This document shows positions 24,981 through 33,267 of a DNA stretch of 64,000 bases, in pieces. Location: assembly GCA_020634035.1 (NCBI GenBank), contig JACKCM010000001.1:930001-994000 (forward strand), written 5' to 3'. How positions within the stretch are numbered: the first letter of the stretch is position 1; every line of letters starts with the position of its first letter. The position numbers and the translations under genes were made by a program. This DNA is from Candidatus Obscuribacterales bacterium (lineage in GTDB: Bacteria; Cyanobacteriota; Vampirovibrionia; Obscuribacterales; Obscuribacteraceae). The notes beneath the pieces were generated by a model. The model was not told the DNA's origin. It searched no databases and saw nothing but the letters and a program-made list of their open reading frames with translations.

Positions 24981-25217
24981 ATGGCTAATATTCGAGTCAA
25001 TGAAAGTGACAAGGCCTTGCTGGACAGCTTTTGCGATCAGCATAAAATAACCCATGCAGAAGGGTTTCATTTTGCAATGAATTTGCTTAAGAAAGATCAA
25101 TTCGCCAAGACTGTGAGCGCTCAATTTGAAGCATTGGCAGCAAATCCGGAAGCCCTGAGCGAATATCGTCAAGAGTCCGCTCTCTGGGAAGCAGTTTCCG
25201 AGGACGGAATTGATTAA
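24981..25217 (+). CDS. Antitoxin of a MazF-type toxin-antitoxin pair
   Basis: 78 residues: MANIRVNESDKALLDSFCDQ suggests an N-terminal beta strand and helix of ribbon-helix-helix type for DNA binding. The C-terminal half (SEYRQESALWEAVSEDGID) is acidic and probably wraps the toxin. It directly precedes the MazF-like gene by 26 bases and follows a promoter carrying a perfect palindrome that it probably represses. The sequence is not close to the classic MazE, so the assignment rests on position, size and composition. Confidence 0.75.
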   Translation: MANIRVNESDKALLDSFCDQHKITHAEGFHFAMNLLKKDQFAKTVSAQFEALAANPEALSEYRQESALWEAVSEDGID

Positions 25218-25243
25218 GAGCAAGCCATAGAACCACGAACCTG

Positions 25244-25630
25244 ATGACACAGCAGAATAACAATGTTCGAAGAGGCGACATTCTAATGGTTCGTCTCGGA
25301 AACCCGGTACCAACCAGGACTGGTGATACTCTTCGAGAGCAGGCTGATGATCGACCGGCTGTGGTTATATCATCAGACACTATCCTGCTGCCTAATTTGC
25401 GCTTTCATAGAATGCTAACAGTGGTGCCAGGTACGACGACAGATAGAAATCTCCCTATCCATTTGACAGTTGGTTCTAGTAAGGCAAACGGTTTGCCAAA
25501 AAATACTTATTTCATGGTAGAGCAAATCCGCAGTATCGATGAACGTCGAGTGATCAAACCTATAGGGTCACTTGATCCCGTTGATTTGCAGCAGCTCAAC
25601 CAATTAATCAGGTGGTGCTTCGATCTTTGA
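25244..25630 (+). CDS. mazF: MazF/PemK-family endoribonuclease toxin
   Basis: 128 residues. RRGDILMVRLGNPVPTRTGD is the family start, DDRPAVVISSDTI contains the RPavVIs motif, and RMLTVVPGTTTDR gives the central strand with the catalytic Thr region. FMVEQIRSIDERRV is the C-terminal signature. The protein is complete and looks active. Known role: ribosome-independent mRNA cleavage under stress when the antitoxin is lost. It sits at the edge of an AT-richer segment between the hydrogenase operon and its maturation gene, consistent with a mobile or stabilising module. Confidence 0.88.
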   Translation: MTQQNNNVRRGDILMVRLGNPVPTRTGDTLREQADDRPAVVISSDTILLPNLRFHRMLTVVPGTTTDRNLPIHLTVGSSKANGLPKNTYFMVEQIRSIDERRVIKPIGSLDPVDLQQLNQLIRWCFDL

Positions 25631-25782
25631 AAATTCAGCATGTTGGCCCGGAAACTGGATTGTCTGGATTCCACGTGCAATGCAGCCGCAGCATATTTCC
25701 TATATAGGAAGATGTTAGTCGACTTGGATGCTGACTTCTTGCTCTTTCCCGCATTTTGGGGATTTTGATGGTAACACGCAGC

Positions 25783-27552
25783 TCAGAGGGAAGCTTGACC
25801 CGGGCGGTCATCGGATTGTAATTCATTTGCTTCTTTCAACTTCTGCCTCAGAAATCTGGATTCCGGCAATAGCTGTACAGCGGCTCTCAAATCTTCGACA
25901 GCACAATCGATATTTTTCAGCTCGAGATTCAACTGTGAGCGAGCAAAGTACTGCCGGCATCGACTCTGTATGGTTTCATCAATCAGCTTTTTAGGCAGCC
26001 CGCTTTTGCGAATAGATCCATCGGAGACCTTCCACGAATCCAGCTGGGCTGCCAGCTTGGAGGAGTTTCGAATCCAGAGAGCCAGACGTCCGTTGTCGAT
26101 TACTAATTTCCAGTCTTTAGAGCGCTGCAGGGCAGAAGTGATTAAAGGCCAGTCGTCTCTCATCAAAACCATAGTTGCATTGTATTTTGCCAGATAAGCA
26201 TTCCAGCCTGGTCCGGCTCTAATGCAATACACAACCTTTTCCGTAAAATCTTTGGGGTACATATCATATCTGGTATCAATGAATACCGGCCCAGCTCCAA
26301 AGTAAACTAACCAACTACCAGTAGTCGGATCGTTAAACAACCGATCAGTAGAGCTTTTGTGGCTTGTGTAATAGCGGATGACATCCTGATTCCCTTCGCA
26401 GTAGAGTTGCTCCGCCTTCTGCTCCGAGCCTACTCTTAAATACCAGCTCAATAATGCAACGATTACAGACAGACCGGACAGGATAAACAGACCATTTGAA
26501 GGAGGTGCTATCCCGGCTTGAGCCTTGTGATTTTGAAACATTTTCAGATAATTAGAATTCGCCAGAGCAATTCCAAAATATGGCCAGGTGAGCAATACTG
26601 CGATGGATTGATAGCGCCTTACACTGATTGCAGCGAGAGAAATGAGAGCACAGATAATCAGGGACTCAGCGCTTAGCTTTTTCCTCTGGCGAAACATGAC
26701 TGTCCACAAAATGATGAAATAGGCAAAGACAAAGTGCGCAGAAGGATCCGTGAGCGATGATTGGGCCTCCCTCATGCCGAGAAACTGGTCTCCATTTAAA
26801 AAACCGAAAACAAAGCGGGTTAGTTCCATGCCGTATGGATTGAGTAATGATGCTGCCAAACTGAGGATCAAAACTGAAAGCAAACCCTTTGACTCTCTCC
26901 ATCCTTCACGAATCAAGCTGCAAATTGTGTAAATTGCCAGCACGCCCAGGCCAAAAGCGAAGAATGTATGGATGTTTACCCAGAAGACCATTAGCAGTGG
27001 AATGCACCAGATTCCGTTTCCCTTAGAAGTTCGATTCTTTTCCAGCAGCATAGCTAAAAGAAGAAGCAGAGGGTAAGAAACCAGTTGCGGGCGAATATTG
27101 AACCAGTGCGGTGTCAGAACCAAGGACAATAGCAAGAATGATATCCAGAAAGGTATGCCAAGTCGACGCCAAATATGAGGCAATATCGCTATATACAGAA
27201 TCCCGGTGACAGTGCATGCCGACAGCCCTAGAAGCCAGAGTCCACCAGCTTTTTGAATGAGATAGCACGCGACTTCGAACAGCCACTGATAGGCGATGAA
27301 TGGACGCTCCTGGTTGGTCCAGCTATAGATGTCTTGATGGGGAGGCCCATTGAGAAGAACGAACTCACCTGTCCTCACTATCCAGCCAGTATCAAAGCTC
27401 TCGGCTAATATGGTGTGCGAGTTCGAGTAGAAGAGTCTCACGCAGTTGGCAAAGGTCAGCACTGTCAATAGTAAAAAGAGGCGATCCTTCTTGCTCTGAG
27501 GCAGGAAATTCATTTTGGCTTGAGACCTTTCAGGGTCCTGAATATAGGTCAC
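25783..27552 (-). CDS. Polytopic membrane protein, GT-C glycosyltransferase-like
   Basis: 589 residues (GTG start; Met14 is an alternative). About ten to twelve hydrophobic helices span residues 25-400. The first loop contains ESFDTGWIVRTGEFVLLNG and an HQDIYSWTNQE stretch, a pattern seen in GT-C type transferases and related uncharacterised membrane proteins where the acidic residues face the lipid-linked sugar. A periplasmic domain follows (about 400-530), and the last 50 residues (QLNLELKNIDCAVEDLRAAV) look like one TPR hairpin. Possible role in cell-envelope glycan transfer. The gene is more AT-rich than the flanking hydrogenase region and convergent with mazF. Confidence 0.6.
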   Translation of the reverse strand: MTYIQDPERSQAKMNFLPQSKKDRLFLLLTVLTFANCVRLFYSNSHTILAESFDTGWIVRTGEFVLLNGPPHQDIYSWTNQERPFIAYQWLFEVACYLIQKAGGLWLLGLSACTVTGILYIAILPHIWRRLGIPFWISFLLLSLVLTPHWFNIRPQLVSYPLLLLLAMLLEKNRTSKGNGIWCIPLLMVFWVNIHTFFAFGLGVLAIYTICSLIREGWRESKGLLSVLILSLAASLLNPYGMELTRFVFGFLNGDQFLGMREAQSSLTDPSAHFVFAYFIILWTVMFRQRKKLSAESLIICALISLAAISVRRYQSIAVLLTWPYFGIALANSNYLKMFQNHKAQAGIAPPSNGLFILSGLSVIVALLSWYLRVGSEQKAEQLYCEGNQDVIRYYTSHKSSTDRLFNDPTTGSWLVYFGAGPVFIDTRYDMYPKDFTEKVVYCIRAGPGWNAYLAKYNATMVLMRDDWPLITSALQRSKDWKLVIDNGRLALWIRNSSKLAAQLDSWKVSDGSIRKSGLPKKLIDETIQSRCRQYFARSQLNLELKNIDCAVEDLRAAVQLLPESRFLRQKLKEANELQSDDRPGQASL

Positions 27553-27757
27553 TTTCGATCACTCCCATTTTTCCCGGACAAACTACACCGTAGGCAAAGA
27601 GACCGCGACAACTTAAATAGCGGAGAGTGGTATTATATATGGGACTAATTCTTGGGCTGTAAAGCTTCGCCTGGATGCATGGTTGGTGTAGTGCTCTATG
27701 GTCCGCCAGTAAAGAGTTTTGGGCGGAGTTAATCCTGGTTTCAAGGAGGACTAAGCA

Positions 27758-27771
27758 CCACTGGTGGTGAT
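27758..27771. other. Short palindrome CACCAC-TG-GTGGTG
   Basis: A 6-bp-arm palindrome in the 293-bp spacer between the divergent membrane-protein and secreted-protein genes, about 75 bases before the start at 27846 and followed by ATCTTTT. It could be an operator or a minor terminator. Confidence 0.25.
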
Positions 27772-27845
27772 CTTTTGTGATCGTTCGCTTACTACAGAGA
27801 ATCGTATGATAAGATAACTAGCACCATTAGAGGTTTTCAGATGAT

Positions 27846-28340
27846 ATGAAAAAACTAGCTTTCCCCCTTTTGTCCTTTGTTGTTTTGATCTCTCCAGGTT
27901 TAGCGGCTGATGATAGAGTCAAACTAGTAGAACCTACTACAATTAATCATCCAGGTCCTGGTTGTTTGGCTTTCATGCAAGGCAAATGGATTTCTAAACT
28001 GCCAGACAAAAAAATCACAGAAGAGTGGACGCGTTCTAAGAACGGCACTTACGAAGGCTTACGCACAACTATTAATAGTGATGGCGAGAAGTCAATTTCA
28101 AGAATGAAGCTCTATGGAATGAAATACGGCTCTAATCTTGAAATTATTGATGATTCTAAAAAAATTGGAGCCTCACTAGAAGTGTTAGGTCCCAGCAATT
28201 GTAGATTCAAGGTTGCAAATCCAGAATTAGTTGGTGTCAAAAGTATTACCTACAGACAAGTAGAAGATGGGCATGTTAAGGTAATAACTCAATCTTCCGA
28301 TCAAGGAAAGACATCTACGATAGAATTTTTTCGCCTCTAG
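27846..28340 (+). CDS. Secreted hypothetical protein, DUF6265-like
   Basis: 164 residues with a Sec signal peptide (MKKLAFPLLSFVVLISPGLA, cleavage near residue 20). The mature part contains CLAFMQGKWISKL and KITEEWTRSKNGTYEGLR, which follow the pattern 'GxW...EeWs...mxGxxR' of DUF6265-type lipocalin-like proteins; this link is tentative. Exported, function unknown. Markedly AT-rich compared with the genes on either side of the 25-30.5 kb segment, suggesting recent acquisition. Confidence 0.55.
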   Translation: MKKLAFPLLSFVVLISPGLAADDRVKLVEPTTINHPGPGCLAFMQGKWISKLPDKKITEEWTRSKNGTYEGLRTTINSDGEKSISRMKLYGMKYGSNLEIIDDSKKIGASLEVLGPSNCRFKVANPELVGVKSITYRQVEDGHVKVITQSSDQGKTSTIEFFRL

Positions 28341-28359
28341 CCGAAGCGGAAACATAGCA

Positions 28360-28548
28360 ATGGCGGCACGAAAGTTCGTAAGGTCCTGGCGTTCTCTGAG
28401 CCTCCCCTTTCGCACAAGGAAATCCCAATAGCTTTTAGCTTTTCAGATTTACAAGCAGGCACCCGAAATTCGAATTAGTCGAGACGGGCAGATCTACTTC
28501 CTTTTGCCTGGTGGGACAGAGAATACCCATCAACAATTTAAAAGGTAA
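28360..28548 (+). pseudogene. Possible gene remnant with an in-frame stop
   Basis: The spacer between two secreted-protein genes has a frame from ATG 28360 that stops at TAG 28429 and continues in the same frame to TAA 28546. The downstream part reads APEIRISRDGQIYFLLPGG, with the look of a true protein C-terminus, but there is no start codon for it. It may be the decayed end of a gene. Confidence 0.25.
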
Positions 28549-28553
28549 AACTT

Positions 28554-29570
28554 ATGAAACGAGCAATATCCATGCTCGGAGCCCTGGCTTTGATGGCCGT
28601 CGGGTTCCTCTTCGCTGCTCCGGCGGCAATTGCTGCTTCCGAAACTTATAACGGCATCACATGTGACGACTATCCGGTTACGAATGGAAACTACCCGGCT
28701 GATGGAACACACTTTAAGGTGTGTTTCAGCTATCTCACAACAAATGCTGAACAAATCAAACTTCAAATTTACGGCGCTAAGGTCAACGTCAGGGACTTTC
28801 TACAGCAGCAAGGTGTAACTGTCTATTATTTTGCAAATAGGACAGCCAATAACCTGTTTTTCAGCGGACACCCTAGCTATGGCAGTGGCTATGAAACAAC
28901 CACTGCAAGGTGCGCTAACACATACAGAAAGCCGAATGGACCCATCACCATCTCGATTTTTCAAAGCTGTACCTTTGCATCTGGTCAAGTAGTCAATCAG
29001 GATCTTAAGAAGGTTACTTCGCACGAGAAAGGGCTTGCTTTCGCTCTTGCGCTTGCAAAGTCTCAAGGTAATCTTTCCGGTCCAGATCGCAGTCCAGGAT
29101 TTAAGAGCCTTGGTGATTATGACCGCAACAACATCGGCAACATCACTACTATCTGTGGAATATTCGGGCAGCATTTGCCTAGCGTCTACGAAACTGACCT
29201 CGGGGCTTCTACTGGACAGGTTTGTTCAAATACCAACACGGTTATTGCTTCATATACGGGTCTTACAGCCAAGCAGATCCACGATTTGAGAGCACCCTAT
29301 TTTGTTAATCCGAGTGCAGGTGACAAATATGCGGAACTGTGGGCTGAACAATTTTCAATCCTGGACAATGGTGTCGGCGGTCAGCAAAATCTTTTTGACA
29401 TGACAGATACCACCATCGGAAACTATCGTTTTCGGTGTTCCATGCGGACAGTTACATCTTTCTCGCATACTCTCAAGCCGGTTGGACCAAGTAATCCGCA
29501 CATTTCGTTCCGTAGTTTTCCTGTGCAGGATGGTTGCCCATCCGTCAGTGAACAAGATCAGTGGCACTAA
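28554..29570 (+). CDS. Secreted hypothetical protein with a degenerate HExxH-like motif
   Basis: 338 residues; signal peptide MKRAISMLGALALMAVGFLF up to AIAAS (about 27). The mature protein has several Cys and a central SHEKGLAFALALAKSQ followed later by KYAELWAEQFSIL. In gluzincin metallopeptidases of the lethal-factor type a helix HExGH is followed by a helix containing a Glu. Here the second His is Leu, so zinc catalysis would be lost. This reading is tentative. A good Shine-Dalgarno (AAAGGTAAAACTT) precedes the ATG. No partner gene is evident. Confidence 0.6.
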   Translation: MKRAISMLGALALMAVGFLFAAPAAIAASETYNGITCDDYPVTNGNYPADGTHFKVCFSYLTTNAEQIKLQIYGAKVNVRDFLQQQGVTVYYFANRTANNLFFSGHPSYGSGYETTTARCANTYRKPNGPITISIFQSCTFASGQVVNQDLKKVTSHEKGLAFALALAKSQGNLSGPDRSPGFKSLGDYDRNNIGNITTICGIFGQHLPSVYETDLGASTGQVCSNTNTVIASYTGLTAKQIHDLRAPYFVNPSAGDKYAELWAEQFSILDNGVGGQQNLFDMTDTTIGNYRFRCSMRTVTSFSHTLKPVGPSNPHISFRSFPVQDGCPSVSEQDQWH

Positions 29571-29631
29571 GTTGCACTGAATAACTGATTTTCCGATTTC
29601 GCGAAGAGGTTTCATCGCCCCTTCGCTTCAA

Positions 29632-29994
29632 TTAATTGGCAATATCCACTGTTGAGCTGTAAGGACACTCAACAGAACCTAAGCCACTGCAATTCGATAA
29701 GATGCCTGTAAAAAGTTGAAATCCGACAAGCGGACAGACTATTAGGAATGTAAGTGCCAGTGATTTACTCGAATTCGGACGAATGTATGCTAAATGGTAA
29801 GCCAGTGGTAATGACAAAAGAAATGGCAAAATCAAAGAAAGTGGTTTGTAACATGCCATCCCATCGTAATTACAACCACCGATATCAAAGCCAATAAGCC
29901 AGAGAGCCGTCATCGATCCTAATAGCGAGATTAACACAATAATAGAGAGACGTTGAGTTTTCGAAATGTCAAAAACTATTTCCCTAGCCTTCAA
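29632..29994 (-). CDS. Small multi-pass membrane protein
   Basis: 120 residues from a TTG at 29994 with a clear AGGAG upstream. Three hydrophobic segments: LSIIVLISLLGSMTALWLIG, a central one around LILPFLLSLPLAYHLAY, and LALTFLIVCPLVGFQLF. Two cysteine-containing loops (GGCNYDGMACY and NCSGLGSVECPY) would face the periplasm and could form disulfides. No family recognised. AT-rich like its neighbours. Confidence 0.5.
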   Translation of the reverse strand: MKAREIVFDISKTQRLSIIVLISLLGSMTALWLIGFDIGGCNYDGMACYKPLSLILPFLLSLPLAYHLAYIRPNSSKSLALTFLIVCPLVGFQLFTGILSNCSGLGSVECPYSSTVDIAN

Positions 29995-30155
29995 TAGTTC
30001 TCCTGTGTAATTTGCTATCCCATATTAGATGAAAACGAGAACCTGTTGCCAACACGGTTATTACGAATTTTCAATCGTGATTCTAAATGACTTTGGAAGC
30101 TGCGCGGCTGAGTGGGATTTCCGCAATAGCTGCAGTAGTACTGGTTAGAGAGAGT

Positions 30156-30494
30156 TCAAATTCCTGGAATTCCTCCTTTGAGAATCAGGTCCGATTTTGT
30201 GTGTAGCTTTGCAGCGCCAACTTTCTTTATCCCTAGAATGTAATCTCGCGAGATTTGCATTTTTAACTCTGCAATTTGAGCTCGATTTTGGGAAGTGGAG
30301 AGGTTTTCTTGAACCTTTCCACTTCCATTCTTTTTAGAGACTTTTTCTTGGTCTCCGCTTATTTTTTTCTCTGAAACTGTGGTATTTGAATTTGGCAATC
30401 TAACTGAATCAAAATCACAGGCATTTGCTGATGCAATAAGGACAAAACCAGCATTCATGCCAATCCAGGTACCTATTATTATTATTGTCTTCAT
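30156..30494 (-). CDS. Small exported hypothetical protein
   Basis: Start at ATG 30494 (MKTIIIIGTWIGMNAGFVLI) gives 112 residues with a signal peptide ending near SANAC; a frame start 13 codons earlier would spoil the signal peptide. The mature part is polar, rich in Lys/Ser/Asn (TVSEKKISGDQEKVSKKNG), with a C-terminal helix. A Cys two residues after the Ala-Asn-Ala cleavage region could be a lipidation site, but the lipobox is weak. No homology recognised. Confidence 0.4.
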   Translation of the reverse strand: MKTIIIIGTWIGMNAGFVLIASANACDFDSVRLPNSNTTVSEKKISGDQEKVSKKNGSGKVQENLSTSQNRAQIAELKMQISRDYILGIKKVGAAKLHTKSDLILKGGIPGI

Positions 30495-30655
30495 GACTAC
30501 TGCCGCTATTAGTATAGATTCATTGAACCCCAAACAACTTCAGATTACTACCTATTCTCCGTCCCGGCAACAACCCGATTGAGTGGAGAAGTTTACAAAC
30601 GCACCAAATATAATGCGGCTATTTTTGCTCAGCCGCCTGCCTGAATTGATAGGAC

Positions 30656-31141
30656 CTAGATGTCGCTTCTCCTTCCCGATATCTTGCATTTGATAAGGCT
30701 CTCAATGGCTTGCCGGGCTGCGGACATTTGAAATTGAGGACCCAGGGCAATTAGATAGGCGATGGTCTCATCGGTCCAGAAAAGCAGTAGGTCGGTTATC
30801 CATGACAGGCCATGGCTCGCTTTCACTCGCTTTGCTTCTTCTTGAAGTGATGCTTTCTTCAGTTCAATAACTTCTAAGCCTGCTTCGGAATCTTTTCCTG
30901 ATCCTTGTGACTGGGGCAAGAGGGCGCTGTCGGCAAAAATAAGCACACGGTGGCTTTTTATAATCGACGGCAGATGCGAGAAGTGATTATCTAGTAAGAA
31001 GCAGCAGGCGGAACTTTTCTGCTCTTTGGCCCGGGCGCTTTGATAGCTCTCTACAAGAGCTAGCCCCCGACTATCCTCTTCTATGAGAGAGTTGCCGATG
31101 CCTATCAGTGCCGTCGGGCAGTGTTGTGGACAATTATTCAT
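30656..31141 (-). CDS. Hydrogenase maturation endopeptidase (HycI/HoxW-type)
   Basis: 161 residues, the family length. The N-terminus ALIGIGNSLIEEDSRGLALVE matches GxGNxLxxDDGxG, with the Ni-ligating first acidic residue as Glu in place of Asp. VLIFADSALL corresponds to the second acidic motif and ASHGLSWITDLL to the His motif. Such proteases remove the C-terminal tail of the large subunit after Ni insertion; the large subunit at 20636 has that tail. Its ATG overlaps the stop of the GAF gene (ATGA). An AT-richer insert of about 6 kb separates it from the hydrogenase operon on the same strand, suggesting the locus was once continuous. Confidence 0.75.
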   Translation of the reverse strand: MNNCPQHCPTALIGIGNSLIEEDSRGLALVESYQSARAKEQKSSACCFLLDNHFSHLPSIIKSHRVLIFADSALLPQSQGSGKDSEAGLEVIELKKASLQEEAKRVKASHGLSWITDLLLFWTDETIAYLIALGPQFQMSAARQAIESLIKCKISGRRSDI

Positions 31142-32178
31142 ATGAAATCACTGAGCTCCGCTGCAAGATGACTGGATAATTCGGCAAACCCCTCGGCTTC
31201 TTCAGGGCTGTAAAAGGTTTTTGTTTCATCTCTGTCGAGCAATACCAGAATGCCGGGATAGTCGCCTGTTTTGCTTACCAGGGGAATATACAGGGTCGAG
31301 TCTCTGGCGCTTATTGTCCTGTTGAAATAGGCTGCTGTCACCGGATGATCCTTCTCTCCAAGATCCAGATCGAAAAGAGCCGAAGTTGAGGCGGAGCCGG
31401 TTCCAGATCCGGATTTTAGGACCGCAGATAGAGCGTTTTCTGAGAGGCGATAGAAGATATAGTTTTGATAGGCGCTTTCGCTTGTTATCGCCTTGCAGCA
31501 TTTTTCCATCGCCACCCGCATGTCCATAGAGGCGGCCTTTTTCTTGGCTCTAAAGATATCTATGACCTTCAGAGTTAAATTGGCGAAGCTATATTCTTCT
31601 CTCAGCCTGCGAAGCTCGTTGTGCCGTTCTATCATCACAGCAAGCAGGTCGCAGACCGATTTCATGGTATCGGCGCAGTCTGCCTCTAGAAAGCCTGTGT
31701 CACCGGCTGTCTGCAATTCTAAGAAGCCCAGGAACATCCCCCGGGAGCGCAGTTGTCCTACCAGCCTTGCTTTGACGCCCGATTCTGCATAGAGGGTGTC
31801 GAGAGCACGGCTGGTGATATTGTTGGCGGTATCGTCATCGACATCGGCAATAACCGCCACTCCGGTAGAATCTTCGTCGGGAAAAAGCGTCAAGAAGCGC
31901 AATACAAGCTCGGTGGAGTCCATAGGGGAGAGGGACTTGCCCAGTAGGCAGGGAGCGTCTGCAGAGCTGGAAGCTTCCTGGGTTACTCTAAGGTTGTCGC
32001 CTACTATCTGCCAGACGACAGCCCGCTCGGCACCACTGTATTCTAAAAAGCTCTTGAGGGTATGCGACAAGAGTTCAGAGATATCTGCCGTCAACCGCAT
32101 CCGGTTGATCATTTTGTCGATTATGAGCCTGGCTCCGGGGCTCAAGCCGGGCAGTTTGAAATGGTCGTCTTCTTTCAT
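31138..32178 (-). CDS. GAF-domain protein co-transcribed with the hydrogenase protease
   Basis: 346 residues, no membrane helix. Two GAF-like domains are suggested: residues about 20-165 (SGAERAVVWQIVGDNLRVTQ, ending RGMFLGFLELQ) and 200-335 (YIPLVSKTGDYPGILVLLDR then FYSPEEAEGFAELSSHL). No output domain follows. GAF domains bind cyclic nucleotides, haem or Fe-S groups or act as dimerisation modules. The 4-bp ATGA overlap with the maturation protease implies a link to hydrogenase control or assembly, which is inference. Confidence 0.7.
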   Translation of the reverse strand: MKEDDHFKLPGLSPGARLIIDKMINRMRLTADISELLSHTLKSFLEYSGAERAVVWQIVGDNLRVTQEASSSADAPCLLGKSLSPMDSTELVLRFLTLFPDEDSTGVAVIADVDDDTANNITSRALDTLYAESGVKARLVGQLRSRGMFLGFLELQTAGDTGFLEADCADTMKSVCDLLAVMIERHNELRRLREEYSFANLTLKVIDIFRAKKKAASMDMRVAMEKCCKAITSESAYQNYIFYRLSENALSAVLKSGSGTGSASTSALFDLDLGEKDHPVTAAYFNRTISARDSTLYIPLVSKTGDYPGILVLLDRDETKTFYSPEEAEGFAELSSHLAAELSDFI

Positions 32179-32293
32179 GCTTTCACAATTTCATATTTGA
32201 TAGAGTAGACTTTTTCATTCGCAGGAATGAGACATCCTGTTAGTAAAATTCGCTAGAGTAGATATTCCCGATTCAAATAGAAGGCTTGCTCCT

Positions 32294-32794
32294 ATGTCGA
32301 CCATCTCGCTTCGAAATCTTACCCCATCCATCTTGTTGATTTCTCTTTTGCTGCCCCTTCAGCTGTTTGATGCTGCCGTCGCCAAAGAGAGTAAGAAAGG
32401 CGCTAAGAAGCCGGATCAGGCAGCTGCCCGGGCGCTCAAAAAGAAAATAGAGGAAGGTAAAACCCTTTATCGACTCAACGGCTGTGCCGACTGTCATTCT
32501 ATAAACAACAAAGGCTGCAAGTCGGGAGTACCTCTCGATGGACTGAGTAAGACCCGCAGCCTCGAATTTATCAAAGAACACCTCAAAGACCCGGAAGAGC
32601 ATGTCAAAAAGAATGCCGCCGCCTATGAAAACTCACCGAATATGATGCCGGATATGAATCTCTCTTCCGAAGAGATTGGCTCTATCTCTCAGTATCTGCA
32701 TTCTTTACCGGTTCTGAAGAAAGACGAGCAAAAGCAAGAAAAGCAGCAAGATAATCAGCAAGAGAAGCAACCGGATAACCAGGAAGACAAATAG
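32294..32794 (+). CDS. Secreted mono-haem cytochrome c with a charged tail
   Basis: 166 residues. Signal peptide to about residue 30 (AAVAKES), a Lys-rich spacer, then CADCH at 64-68 followed by SINNKGCKSGVPLDG and a Met-containing stretch NSPNMMPDMNLSSEE that supplies the sixth ligand. The module resembles those of the di-haem cytochrome at 10445. The last 25 residues are a low-complexity Lys/Gln/Glu/Asp tail (KQEKQQDNQQEKQPDNQ). Periplasmic electron carrier; the redox partner is unknown. Single gene with its own Shine-Dalgarno (AGAAGG). Confidence 0.85.
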   Translation: MSTISLRNLTPSILLISLLLPLQLFDAAVAKESKKGAKKPDQAAARALKKKIEEGKTLYRLNGCADCHSINNKGCKSGVPLDGLSKTRSLEFIKEHLKDPEEHVKKNAAAYENSPNMMPDMNLSSEEIGSISQYLHSLPVLKKDEQKQEKQQDNQQEKQPDNQEDK

Positions 32795-33267
32795 GCAGAG
32801 TCCTCTCTCGGAGGGCAGGATGTCAGCTGCTTTGCTAGCTTTGATATCTTGGCAAGCGTAGCCTGGGCCATGGGTGACGACCGCGTGAGCGTCTGCAGGG
32901 GGCTGGATGCCAAGCGGGCTTTAAGGAAGGAATAAGCATTGATTGTCAGTAATCTCTTGAGTTCAAGAGATCCTCTTTGATAGTTCAACAGTGTCTTTCT
33001 CTACCCATTTCATTTCGAGGCAATTTCAGAACCTCTGACCTAACCCCAGCGCCTGAGCATGTTCGTTTCCAATTCGACCTAGTCGTTTCGAGTTGGTCCG
33101 TGTCTGCTTTCGCTCTGATTGTGGTGTGGAGAAAGTCTTACGTTAACTGCAGATCCGCAGAGTCGGCGATTTTGATAACTCCGCGGATTTCTGAGAGCCC
33201 AGCGTCAGCTCAGGCTCTCTAATAAGCATAGATCGAAGAGATCTTTCGAACCCAAGAAGGTAAGAAT
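32795..33267. other. Intergenic leader of citrate synthase with a hairpin
   Basis: 473 bases without a convincing gene. Near the end, GAGAGCC (33193-33199) pairs with GGCTCTC (33213-33219), with an inner AGC/GCT pair closing a GTCA loop. The hairpin ends about 48 bases before the citrate synthase start and has no T-run after it, so it is more likely a leader structure than a terminator. Confidence 0.4.

Noticed and set aside
30061..30170. Possible tRNA-like fold (GTTCAAATTCC-type stretch)
   Set aside because: No acceptor stem or anticodon arm could be paired; no tRNA was found anywhere in the window by eye.
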